A DNA stretch of 43,267 bases, taken from positions 1 to 43,267 of the forward strand of contig KN880640.1 of NCBI GenBank assembly GCA_000934385.1, written 5' to 3'. A model generated the notes under the pieces. That model searched no databases. It had not been told where the DNA came from and worked only from the letters and a program-made list of their open reading frames with translations. Positions within the stretch are counted from its first letter, which is position 1, and every line of letters starts with the position of its first letter. A program made the translations under genes and the position numbers. Of this stretch, positions 9,944-20,135 are shown one piece after another. The stretch comes from Cylindrobasidium torrendii FP15055 ss-10. Its lineage: Eukaryota; Basidiomycota; Agaricomycetes; Agaricales; Physalacriaceae.

Positions 9944-11379
9944 GATGAATTCCAAGTAAGATATCGATGATGGTAAGAAGGAAAGTTGGACAGAAACAGC
10001 TGACGCAGGCGAGTGGGCTTTAATACCCAAATCCAAACCGTGTGGCGTTAAAGGGGTTGGGTTTTGCAAGGTTCAGAATGCTTCTTTCTCCGCCTGCTCC
10101 GCTCGCGTGCCCAAAGCTACCATCTGAACTGAGATGTTTGGCTTTCGAAAATGCCGATGTCGACCGCTCGGGGCTTCTATGCAGTAATGAGGCGTACGCG
10201 TTCCGATCTTGATAGGATGGGCGTCGAAAACAATGGCGCGAGGGTGCCAAATGGTCAAGCCAATGTTCGAAATCTCGGCGGGTTCCGGGCGGAGTAGGAC
10301 CGTCCTGAGCAAAGGCTGCTACGCGATATATATGTGATACTTCATATATTATGAGTATTTGGCACACGCCCAAACAGCAGCCAGGAGGAAATGAAGACTC
10401 GGAGGGAACGCAAGGCAAAAATCCGAAGCAGAGGCAAAACGAGTGCGTTGTCTAAAGCACCTGGTTAGCGCATATAGAAGAGACTACTCGCTAAACAAGT
10501 CCCGGTCTAGGACTGCTGGCGTCGCCAAATATCGCGTCAATGATTGGAAGAAAAATACCAGCAGTACAAGCAGGTATGAGGAGCCACAGTCGCGCACTTT
10601 GGCCTTCGCAAGGTCTACATCAGTACGAGGTGGAGAGAATAGTCTTAGATTTTGAGAGTGCATGATGGAAGTCAGAGGAAGTGCTTTGATGCGAATTCGC
10701 TATGGCCGGAGGCACGGGCCGCTTACCGATCTCCTCGCTGCGACTGCCATCATGCATTCTCTTCTGCTTACTCGTACAGTCTTCTCAGCTCCAACTGGCC
10801 TGGTATTGAGTGTCACAGCAATACGTATCAAAGACAGCCCAACGACATGCGGTTGACTGCGAAGTGGGGGCTTCCGCATGCGTCTGGTAGTACAGACCCG
10901 TACATGAATACTTACCATATAGCCAACTGGGTGGGAGTCCTACTAGGTGAACGAAATACGCATGAGGGCCTCAGGTTGTCCGCAGAACCGCACCTCTTCG
11001 CAGGATTCGCGATGCTTTTCCCACGCAGGCGCAGCCGACGCGGCCTTGCTCAGTCCCTCCCAAACTATCATCGATTACATCCCGAGCATTCTTCAGTTTG
11101 AACGAGCGCAGCTGGAGATAAGTATACAAGACTGCTCTCTGGACCGATAGACTCACGTTTCTGAGTGTTCGGAAAGAGGTCTCTGCTTAAAATTTCCCTC
11201 TACTACTTCCAGCTTGCTGCCTCAATTTATCATCTCAAACCGACACTTTGTTTTACCAAAGCTTTCCCATCCGATGAGGTAGAAACTCGGCGTGTGTGCG
11301 AAGTTTCCCACGCTCAGCCATCTCACAATATAAACCTCGACACGTGCGCTCGGATCTCTGCATTTCTCCATCATCGACA
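9944..11379. other. Long intergenic region between GMC gene and ISG12-like gene D
   Basis: The left end holds the GMC promoter (TATTAAAG at 10025-10018 on the minus strand). The right end holds the gene D promoter: TTTCCCACGCT near 11305 and a TATA box at 11329-11335. Open frames in 10443-11160 on both strands have no recognisable motif or convincing exon chain. I see no gene here. Confidence 0.5.
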
Positions 11380-12691
11380 ATGGGTGAGTCAAGGAGAAGT
11401 CGGACGGTTCACGCCTAATCGAAATCCTTCTTCGCTGTGTTCAGCATCATCCGAAACTCGCCATTGGTATGCCATTCTAAGTAAGTCCTCGTCGAGATCG
11501 TCCGAGATCTCCCGGCGCGTAGTACGCAAATTCACACCTCCTAAGACGCAGCGCAAGTCTGCGGCGAGAAAGCACAGATGGGCCGTACTGTCGTATCTGG
11601 TGCGTCTTCTGCTACCGTTGTCCGATTGTGATCCCAAGTTGACATCGTCGCAGAACGTGCACGGCAAGGCCATCAAGCAGCTCTAGGTACTACCTCCCTC
11701 CCCTTCCCCATCCATATTCATTGCTCATCATCGTCCAATGTTAGATGGAGGTCGCCGAGCGGGACAATTCATCGACGAAAAGACTCCACCCATCGTAAAG
11801 CAGAGACTGGGCGAGTTTGCTGGTGCGTTGACCAATTCCACACGCTTGACCCCAACCTGATATGTATACCGTACCAGACGCCGCGGACCGCTACGCGCAG
11901 GCCATTGAAGATGCTACCCCACCTGCAGTCAAAGAAAAGCTCGCACAGGCTGGTGCCGCCATCGACAGTGCGTCGTCTTCTTCCCCTGCACCCTTCACAT
12001 GACACATGCTCATATAATCCTCTAGAAATTCCCCAACCTGTTAAGCACGGCATGGCTGGCGCCGCTGCCGCCGCCATCCTCGCACCCATCGCCGCACCAG
12101 CCATCTTGGGCGGTATTTATGGCATCGCCGCCGCTGGGCCCGTCGCCGGCGGCGTCTTTGCCGGCATCCAAGCAGGAGGAGGCGCGATTGCTGCCGGGAG
12201 CTCCTTGGCTGTTGTGCAAAGCATTGCGATGGGCGGGGCGTTGCCGTTGATTGGCGCTATCAGTGCTGGTGGCATTGGAGGCGTGGTGGGAGGTGGCGGG
12301 TCCTGGATCGCCCGGCGTGTGAGAGGTCGCCAGTCGGAGGGTGGCGAGGGCGATGATGGGTCTGGGAACGATGATGACCCCGAGGAAAAGCGCTTTTCAG
12401 TCCCAGAGTGAGTTGTTTGCATTGCCAAGTGACCGCGCACTGATGGAGAACTTTAGTGACACTGATACAAACTCGAAGCTCCCGCGAGACCTCGCCCTTA
12501 AATTCCTTCGCGATGAGGAGTTTGTCGAGAAGAGTACTCTGGACGATACCGCCATCATTACCTGTACCGCATGCAACACTACCGTGTGGACGGAGACAGA
12601 GAAGGACGAGGGTGATTTGGAGCCTGGGCTGGGGGCGTGGATCTACCACGAAGAGAGGTGCGACCACATACATGCTCGGGCCCACCTGTAA
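11380..12691 (+). CDS. ISG12/IFI6-16-like protein with long N-terminal extension, copy D
   Basis: Eight exons: 11380-11383, 11445-11480, 11546-11599, 11654-11686, 11745-11822, 11878-11967, 12026-12407, 12457-12691; 303 residues. All introns but the last are phase 1. After the family ATGG exon come about 95 residues not found in the other copies, with two similar amphipathic segments (DEKTPPIVKQRLGEFADAA and DATPPAVKEKLAQAGAAID). The Ala/Gly-rich core follows with AGSSLAVVQSIAMGGALPLI, then a Gly/Asp-rich linker. Exon 8 holds the C-terminal module: FLRDEEFVEK, ITCTAC, TVW and WIYHEERC, with Cys as the last ligand in place of His. Copy D shows the family can take up new N-terminal exons. The first three small exons are the least certain part, though total length and phases fit. 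Confidence 0.68.
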
Positions 12692-13236
12692 TGTGATGAA
12701 AATATACCCAAGTCATGTATCATAATGTGACGAATATGGAGATGAACTGGAATTCGTTTATCCGATATCGAGTGTCGTGAGCCAGGTTGTCCATTGTTTC
12801 TGAGAATTCGGAGAATCGACGTCCTGTTCACGGTCCCGTCTGTGTACTCGCCTCGTGAGTGTTGCGCTATTCTGGACACTTGACATGCTATCTGAGGCGA
12901 CGAGTGATTGTTCCAAGTCCCGTTGCCAACACTTATGGAGTACAGCGGGACGAAATTCAACGAGCTCGTGATACCGTACCACACTCTCTTCGACAGGATG
13001 ACAGCCCACTTGCCCAACCCCATCGCTGACTGTGGGGCCGCTGAGCAGTTACACGATTATCGGCGTCTCTGCGTAAGACAAGGTGTCTTGCGGGGAAGAA
13101 TGGGGCTGGCCCCAGCGTCTGAATGACTAGCTCTTTGGTGCTGTCCACTCTGTTGCCATTGAGGTGTACCACGCATATATAAGTACGAATCGGAATGGGA
13201 AATATCTCAAAGACCAGGATCCCAGCTCGCCTTGAA
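12692..13236. promoter_or_regulatory. Intergenic region with promoter of the 240-aa gene
   Basis: No gene is seen in 12692-13170. A TATA box (TATATAAG, 13176-13183) lies 54-61 bases before the ATG at 13237. An earlier in-frame ATG at 13195 is only about 12 bases from the TATA box, so transcription should start after it. Confidence 0.5.
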
Positions 13237-14244
13237 ATGTCCGACACCAGCAAAGTCCAGGCTGCCGCACCCAGTATCGTCGACCCCGATGAGAACCCAG
13301 AGGCCGTCGTCTTCAATAACCTTCTTGGTTCTGATGTATCTGCTACAGTCTCTGGCGCCTCGGTTGCGTCTTTCGCCGGCGACGTGTCCGACAACGACAA
13401 GGCAAGTCGACTCATGATTTTTTTTCGTTTGGTGACGCTGACGTGAAGCCCAAAATCAATTGAAGGGTGCTGTCAATCTGAGCATGCTCTTTGCCTGGCG
13501 CGCCGTCCTCGCCAGCGGTCCCACCGGTTTTTCCAAGGAGGCTGCGTCTAACACGTATCGTGATGCCTTGATAACGCTCGGATGGCCCATCCCACCCATG
13601 ACGTGCGTTTCTCAGTCTGTTTTCCTTCCCCTCCGAACCGGCACTAAGCTGTTCGATATAATGCGTAGTATCAGCAAGGTCAGCAACAAGGATCTCCAAG
13701 GACGCTGCGACAAAGTCGTCCTCGGACTCATGCAAGGTTTTATGGACGCCAGCACGCTGAAGCACTTCAGTCATGTTTTTGAGAGCATCGGGAATGACTC
13801 GGACAAGGGCGCAGGCAGCGTGTTCAACTCCGGTGTCAAGAACGGTCCGGGCAGTGGGAGTTTTTCGACTGGGTCTGTGATGTACGTCCTCCGTCCCTCT
13901 TCATCATTCCCTCCCTCTTCATCGATCATTCCTGGACGTGGTCGCTGACTGCATTCGCGCGCGTGAAGAATGGACTCTGGGCTTGTCAAGATTGTGTTTG
14001 GAATGTACTCCATCCAGACGAGCGTGAGCATCGACCAAGTTCTCTGGTTTGAGTTCCGGGATGAGAACGCTACGGTTGACGTCGGTATGTCCTCAGCTTC
14101 CTGTCCAAATTCTCGAAGATCCGACTTTTACTAACGATATGGCCTTGTAAAGCGTACGCAGAAGCGATATTGACCAAGTCCGCGTGGGGGCAGCTCTGTG
14201 CAAGAGTTTGGGAGCGTTTGGGCCCGGTGAAAGCTACTACTTAG
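13237..14244 (+). CDS. Unrecognised 240-aa protein with a GC-AG intron
   Basis: Five exons (13237-13401, 13466-13602, 13669-13881, 13969-14084, 14153-14244) give 240 residues. I do not recognise the family. The first 55 residues are acidic and Ser/Ala-rich. The rest is a compact globular-looking sequence with Trp-rich patches (MLFAWRAVLASG, QVLWFEFRDENATVDV). There is no signal peptide and no membrane segment. Intron 1 starts with GCAAGT instead of GT, the usual form of a GC donor. Intron 2 (13603-13668, 66 nt) is a multiple of three without a stop, so retaining it would add 22 residues. The start at 13237 is preferred over 13195 because of the TATA box position. The neighbours on both sides are ISG12-like genes; no link is evident. 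Confidence 0.65.
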
Positions 14245-14660
14245 CACTTCTTCAACGGCCATGAGTATGTGCTAGCTAAATCTCGTTTTGTCTGCTTTGC
14301 AAGTCTGCAGCTACGTACGACAACAGCAAATATTAGTTATGGAAAGAATCGTTCTGCGGAGAAAAGTGTTGTGTAGGACCCACGGTCATTCATATCCAAG
14401 TCCTTCGTGAGGTTAGTGTGACCACGATCCGCTGTGGAACGTCAAAAGGCCGCGCCGGTCGAACGTTCTTGACCGAAACTCAGAGACTTTTGCTATATGT
14501 AAGTACACCTACAACTTCTCGACTCCGAAGTGAAGCCAATGCGAAGCATACTTAATCCCAACGGCTTTACGTGATTTCCCACGCTCCCACCAGAATAAAA
14601 AGCTCTGAACCTTCACACCTCGAGGCCTTAGACGCTCTCCCTGTCACCCCCATATCACTC
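14245..14660 (+). promoter_or_regulatory. Intergenic region with promoter of ISG12-like gene E
   Basis: Near the right end, TTACGT (about 14569), TTTCCCACGCT (about 14574-14585), AATAAAAA (14594-14601) and the leader GACGCTCTCCCTGTCACC precede the start. No gene is seen in the left part. Confidence 0.5.
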
Positions 14661-15504
14661 ATGGGTGAGTCAAGGAGCCGTTGACCCTCATCTCCCTCCT
14701 TATCTCTTCGTAAGAACGCGAACTGACCGCGTCGTTTTTGCAGCACGGAGACCAAATCCCATCTACCCTATCGCTGGCGCCGCCGCCGCCGCCATTATCG
14801 CGCCCATCGCCGCGCCCGCCATCCTGGGCGGGATCTTCGGCATCACCGCTCTCGGTCCCGTATCTGGCTTGCTCTTTGCTGGTATCCAATCGTCTGGGGC
14901 CGTCGTCGCTCTGAGTGGATGGGCGACCGTTCAGAGCATTGCGATGGGCGGTGCGCTGCCGCTCGCTGGTTACCTCGGCGCGGGGGTTATCGGAGGTGCA
15001 GCTGGCGCGGCCGTTGGCGCTGGGCATGGAAATAACGGAAATGGCAACGATGGCGGAGGAAATGGCGGTGGCGGGGGTGGAAATGGTGGTGGCTGGAATG
15101 GAGGTGGAGGTGGTAATGGAAACAATGGCGGGGGGAACGGCGGTGGTTGGAACGGCGGTGGAGGCTATGGTGGCGGAGGAGGAAATTGCGGTGGAGGTGG
15201 TGAAAATGGTTGCGATGAATACGAAGAGAAGAAAAAAACCCGGCGTGAAGATGGGCTCGACGACATTCGAAAGCACACCCTCTTTGAATATCTCGGCGAG
15301 CAGGAATTCATCGACGCCGGTGTACTCGGCCCACACGGCGAAGACGACGTCCCGGATAACGTCACGATTCTTTGCACAGAGTGCGGGGAGTACGTCTGGA
15401 GTGAGGAGAAAGGGAAGAGGGACGGGTGTGGAGACTTGAAGTATGGGATTCAGTATTGGATGTTCCACGAGAGGCACTGCAGAGCTATTCGTACCAAGTT
15501 GTAG
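14661..15504 (+). CDS. ISG12/IFI6-16-like protein with glycine-rich linker, copy E
   Basis: Exon 1 is ATGG (14661-14664); exon 2 is 14744-15504; 254 residues. Residues about 8-95 are the Ala/Gly-rich core, with FAGIQSSGAVVALSGWATVQ in place of the usual AAGSSLAVVQ and then SIAMGGALPLAGYLG. A linker of about 65 residues follows (roughly 15024-15210), almost only Gly and Asn with two GGGWNGGGG repeats. The C-terminal module is intact: FEYLGEQEFIDAGVL, LCTECGEYVWSEE and WMFHERHC. Two extra Cys (NCGGGG, ENGCDEY) lie in the linker. The Gly repeat is probably a simple-sequence expansion acting as a flexible tether between membrane core and Cys/His module. Confidence 0.78.
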
Positions 15505-16054
15505 CTGTGATCATATTCTCTCTACCGTCTTCGTGCAGACATATGTACGCCTTTGCTTGACATAAAAACCCATCGGCGAACATACTCAACCGAGTTGGCG
15601 TCTGTATACACTCACTCAGATTCGTAGGACTTCTAGACACGTGGTTCCTCTCGTCAAAATGGCTGTATGAAGGAAAAGTAAAATGTACGCAAGTTTGTGT
15701 GGATGAATACTTGCGCGGATTGTGATGGTCTTGTCCAGCACGCGGCAGCCGGACCGATCGCCGAACCTCTCACTGTGACCACCATGGCCAGACCATGGCC
15801 TCGCAATGGGCGCGTGTATGCCGTACCACGGCGGCTCTATCCACTTGCCGCCCCATCCTGCCCGACCTATGTATTCCCTGCGCGCGTTTTGTGGAGCTAG
15901 GCAAAACATAAGGCTGAATTGCACACGACACTCTCTCGTATAAAAGCAACATTCATTCCGAAATTTAATTCTCCATCTCATCCTAGCTTTCCAGCGCACT
16001 CACCAGCACTCTTGCTTTTTTCATTCTCTTCACACCTACATTCTCTTATCAACG
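15505..16054 (+). promoter_or_regulatory. Intergenic region with promoter of SC15-like copy 3
   Basis: The block at 15749-15789 (GGACCGATCGCCGAACCTCT, then CACTGTGACCACCATGG) matches the upstream elements of copies 1 and 2. TGTGGAGC lies at 15890-15897 and the TATA box (TATAAAAG) at 15939-15946, 109-116 bases before the start. Confidence 0.6.
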
Positions 16055-16783
16055 ATGTTCTTCACTCGTATTGCTGCTGTGTTCGCCATTGGCTCTACTC
16101 TTTTCGCCGCTGCTGCGCCCACACCGTGCGCGCGCGACCTTGAGGTCGAGGTTGAAGTTGAGGTCGAGGTGTCGGACATCCTCAACGACCTCCTCGACGT
16201 GACTTCCAGTGTCCTGCCCCAGCTTTGTACGCCGTCGTCGCCCGTTCTTACCACCATTCTGTGCTGACCTTGTTGCAAGCTGCTGTGACCGACATTACAG
16301 AAGGCACCGTCCTCCCGCTCGTCCAAAAGCTCACCGACGCGCTACAAACCGCGTCGGACGACCTCGCAGGACTCAGCGCGCCTAGTTCCGGTGCTGCTCT
16401 CGCTTCGCGCGATGGCCAGGAGGAGGTCGCGCAACTCCTCAACACGATCCTCTCGGTATACTCTCTACCACACACATCTGCTTCAAGCTAATTCGTCTCG
16501 TTCAGGACGTCGGAAACACACTCAACCCAATCCTCGGTGACCTGCAGAAGATACCCGCGGTGGCTGAGCTCCTCAAGACGCTCAGCCCCGTCCTCCACAC
16601 TGTGCTTGGTGCCGTGGAAGCACTGCTCCCCGGTGTTCTCGCGCTCGTCAGTGGACTGTACGTTTGCCATCCTTTCCTCTGTGCTTCGTGTGTAATCCTG
16701 ATTTGATTCGTAGGCTGGGACCCGTCGTCGATGTCCTACACGATCTTGGACTCGGTGGTGTGTTGGGCCTCCTTGGGCTCTAA
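16055..16783 (+). CDS. SC15-like small secreted hydrophobic protein, copy 3
   Basis: Four exons (16055-16226, 16280-16455, 16506-16657, 16714-16783) encode 189 residues with the same intron positions and phases as copies 1 and 2. The signal peptide is MFFTRIAAVFAIGSTLFAAA. An acidic Glu-Val repeat (EVEVEVEVEV) after the signal peptide is specific to this copy. The conserved segments DGQEEVAQLLN, LNPILGDLQKIP and LGPVVDVLHDLGLG are present. It is separated from copies 1 and 2 by the ISG12-like and GMC genes, so it is either the older duplicate or was moved. Role as for copy 1: probable secreted structural protein. Confidence 0.8.
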
Positions 16784-17696
16784 TTCATGCTCGTTTACGA
16801 CGAAGTGATTTGATTCATGGCCTTGACGCCGCGCTTACGATTTCGATGACACTTGATACCCACATATCACGCAATTCGAATGCTTGCTCTTGCTCCGTCC
16901 AATGTGTGCTTGATTGAGAGGTTTGTCAAAGGTGTAATATGGGTGGATATTCCCCGTGAACTGTGTCAGACTCGATTTCGCCTCATGTGAGCTCCGTACT
17001 GCGTTCATATCAGTCCTTGCTCGATACAACCAAGATTTTTCGGTCGAGTTCCTGCCAAAAAGTTAACTTCATCATCGAGCCGCGCTGAGAATTATAGGCT
17101 GCAAATGCAGAGCGACAAATACTCGATACGCCTTGGTGCAGTATGATTTGGCAGAAGGACACCGTTATTAGGCTTGAGGGGCTCCGACTTGAGAAATGGC
17201 TTTACCCAAGTCTACACAGCGGCCGCATATCAGGTGCAATGTAGACTCGTGCTCTTGAAAAAAACTTTCGACTGTTCACATGGTGTCACTTGCAGGGGAA
17301 TCTGGAGTGCATTGTCCCAAAAGCTAGGAAACTAAGATATCAACGGCATACATATCGATTGCAAGGCTCCGTTCCAAACTAATGCTCATCGCTTAGATTT
17401 CCTACGTCAAGTGAACAAGTTGGTCTCAACAGCGCAATTTGTTCCAAGTTAGTAGTTCCCGTCGAGCTCGGTTCTCATATACATACTTGGCCTCCGTTGA
17501 GTGGACATTTAACAGTGCATCCCGGCGCGCGCAGAGGAAACAGGGGTCCAACTTTGTTCAATGGCCATATCTACGACTGCGGCAATCCTGCGAGATTAAG
17601 TATGATAACGCACCGAAGTTTGTATTAGATGAAAGTAGCTAAATGGCCGCCAAATAGTAGAATACAAATGAATATAGTAATATGCACATTGTAAGA
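16784..17696. other. Intergenic region, nothing recognised
   Basis: About 0.9 kb without a supported gene, repeat or RNA. It contains the 3' ends of SC15-like copy 3 and of the minus-strand gene that follows. Confidence 0.5.
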
Positions 17697-19361
17697 TCAA
17701 GGGCTACTCAGGCTACTCATAAACTTCTCATGTTGTACCCTTGCGTCTGACGCCACCTCCTTCAACAGCCCCTTGAACCCATCAGTAAAGTCACCTTCAG
17801 GAGTAGTGAGCTTGAAAATGTTAGTTTTCTCCAGCACAGAACTCAGCTTTTGGGCCAGCTTTGGATCTAAATATTTCCCGTCCGCGAGCTTCTCCAGATC
17901 CAGCTTGAACTTGCCCGACTTAACATCCGACTCCAAGTCCAACTTCATGTTGTCATGCTCCGCAGAACTCGCTGTAGTGTCATTAGAGTCCACCGGGTCC
18001 AAGCCGGGGTTCGATTCCATCTGCTCGCGCCTAAAACGATAGAAAATGCCAAATGTGCCGCAAAGACCAAGTTCCCAGTAGACATCAAGGGAAGGATACT
18101 CATAGAATACAAATTGTGCCTGCTGCGCTATCTGCGGAAAGGCTTTGAGAATTGCTGTACGCGCTAGGCTTTTGCTGATCCGAAAAACTGTGGCATTTTT
18201 CTCCCACTTGGGCACCTTGAGCTCAACTCCGCAGATAGGAAGAGCCGGAATGCGGCCAATAGGGATGGGGGTGGTAGGCGCTTCGGCCGGTGAGGCTGGC
18301 GGCATGGCGTCAACGGGCATGATCATGGGGGATGTCGATAAATGCTCTGACAAGGTGCCAGTGGCAGGCGAGGAGATTTCAGACGAAGTAGAGGCATCAT
18401 CGGGAGAGAGCTCAGACAATGGACTCTCTGGCGAGGATGACTCGGTCAAGGTGTCAACAGACAAGGAGGACGGGGACGAGCTGTCACCCGGCAAGGAAGG
18501 CACAGGCGAGGACCGGGGAGTGGCATCGGGGGAGGAAGGCGCAGTACCAACAGGAGAAGTAGAGGTAGATTGCAAGGGTGATGCGTCGCCGGACAGAGCA
18601 CCAGCCTCCGTAGAAGAAGAATTTGGCACGTCATCTCGCTCCCCGTCGGCTCGTTCTGCGAACGACGATTCCTTTTTCCTCACTATAAACATAGAATCTA
18701 CATAGCGATAGACTCGCCATTGCTTGCGAGTCGGGCCTTGTGATGCAGTGGTCGCTGTAGAATCAGGGGGTTCCGGTGCTGTTGTCGCGCTAGGTGTTGA
18801 ATCTTTGCCGCTGCGCCTGCGGGGACCATCCTGTAATTTCCAATATCGACTTGAAGCAAATGCCTGCGAATCTGGAAATGTTAGATGATGCACTGACTCA
18901 CATGAGTCAAAATACGAGCTTACTAGCTGCAAGAGCTTTGACATCGGCTTTCAGCCTCTCAGCTTGCCCTGCCTCCTCTGTCTCAGATTCATGCGCAGGA
19001 GAAATGTCCTCGTTGGATTCCTCGTCAGATTCCCCTTCATGAACCAGGACGAAGTCCTGATCAAAAAAATCCCTAATAGAGGACTCTTCGAAACAGAGGG
19101 GGAATTGAGGGGAATCCGTGAATCTGATATCCGAGTCTGTGGATAAATCAATGCCAGCCTTCTTGCTAATGGCGCCCAAAAATCCATGATAACTAGCTTC
19201 GAGTCTGGCCCCATCCAAGGCGCTTTGGCGTATGGCTTCTTTCTGATCCGCATCGTCGTATCCCCCATACTTCCAATCGCCTCGCGAAGAATTACTGTCA
19301 ATTATCAAAGCCTATGACAAATCAGAAATATTTGAGCACCAGCAGGCTTAGGGCGCACCAT
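17697..19361 (-). CDS. Unrecognised Ser/Pro-rich 521-aa protein
   Basis: Three exons: 19361-19359 (only the ATG), 19311-18924 and 18871-17697; 521 residues. I do not recognise it. The N-terminal 130 residues are acidic and contain GDWKYGGYDDADQKEA and LEASYHGFLGAISKKAG. A low-complexity Ser/Pro/Thr-rich region of about 150 residues follows (PSSPDATPRSSPVPSLPG). A folded-looking part comes next with FVFYEYPSLDVYWELGLCG and FGIFYRFRREQM, then a charged C-terminus (KFKLDLEKLADGKYLDPKL). No signal peptide or membrane helix is clear. The single-codon first exon is chosen because no ATG lies in frame at the start of exon 2 and GTGCGC follows the ATG directly. The gene could start elsewhere. Confidence 0.6.
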
Positions 19362-20135
19362 GTTCAGGAAAAGAAAAGCGATTTGAAAGTGAGCAATGCC
19401 GATTCTCTGCTTGTCTTTATATATGTGCGTATCTAATTTGTGGCTCGGAAGTATGACTGGCTCATGACTACATGGTTTTATTGTTCATCTTGACGCCTCG
19501 GACGATTGAGCCTTAATCCTGCAAAAGGAAGAGGCGCCTACCGGTGTGTGCCACAAAGTCGCCGCTGTAATGATCAGTGTCAGCAACTGAATACAATGGT
19601 CGATGGCATTCAAGCGCGAAGAAGTGTCAACACATTGAAGAAACTTGTACCAGCAAGGCATAGCTCGACCAATATGGCAAAGGTATAGTTCGAGTATCCA
19701 TAGGAGAGCGTCAAAGAAGAAAAGATTTGACGGTTGTCAGTTACACTGTGCACAGCTTAGTACCACAAAAACATCTCTCAGGATTGTGGACACAGCCATG
19801 ATAGGACAACTTGGAAGAAGTGCAGCATATGGCTGTTATGCGGCTTCGCCTTGCCGGACAGTGGCACTCAGAACTGATAGTACCGCATTGTGAGAATGGC
19901 ATGACAACGTTCAACAAAAGGAAGGTTGCATTCAACCTATTGAGATATCATGAGAGGCTAGTAATAATATAAGAAAGCGTGGGAGCGACAAGCCACAAAG
20001 AAACTGTATTCCAACGAGGCTACCACGTGCCGCTCTGATGATCGAATATGTCAGTATATAAGGGTACTGTCGTGCTTGATTGCGTACTTGCATACTTGAA
20101 CCACAACCACCAGCACAAACCCCGGTAGTTTCGAA
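19362..20135. other. Intergenic region with promoter of the first 200-aa family gene
   Basis: Featureless up to about 20050, where TATATAAG precedes the gene at 20136 by about 80 bases. The sequence just before the start (ACCACAACCACCAGCACAAA) resembles the one before the third family member (ACGACCACTAGCACGAAC). Confidence 0.45.

Noticed and set aside
10443..11160. Open frames on both strands between the GMC gene and ISG12-like gene D
   Set aside because: They overlap each other, lack recognisable peptides and could not be joined by consistent splice sites.
13195..13236. Upstream in-frame ATG of the 240-aa gene
   Set aside because: Only about 12 bases from the TATA box, so probably outside the transcript.
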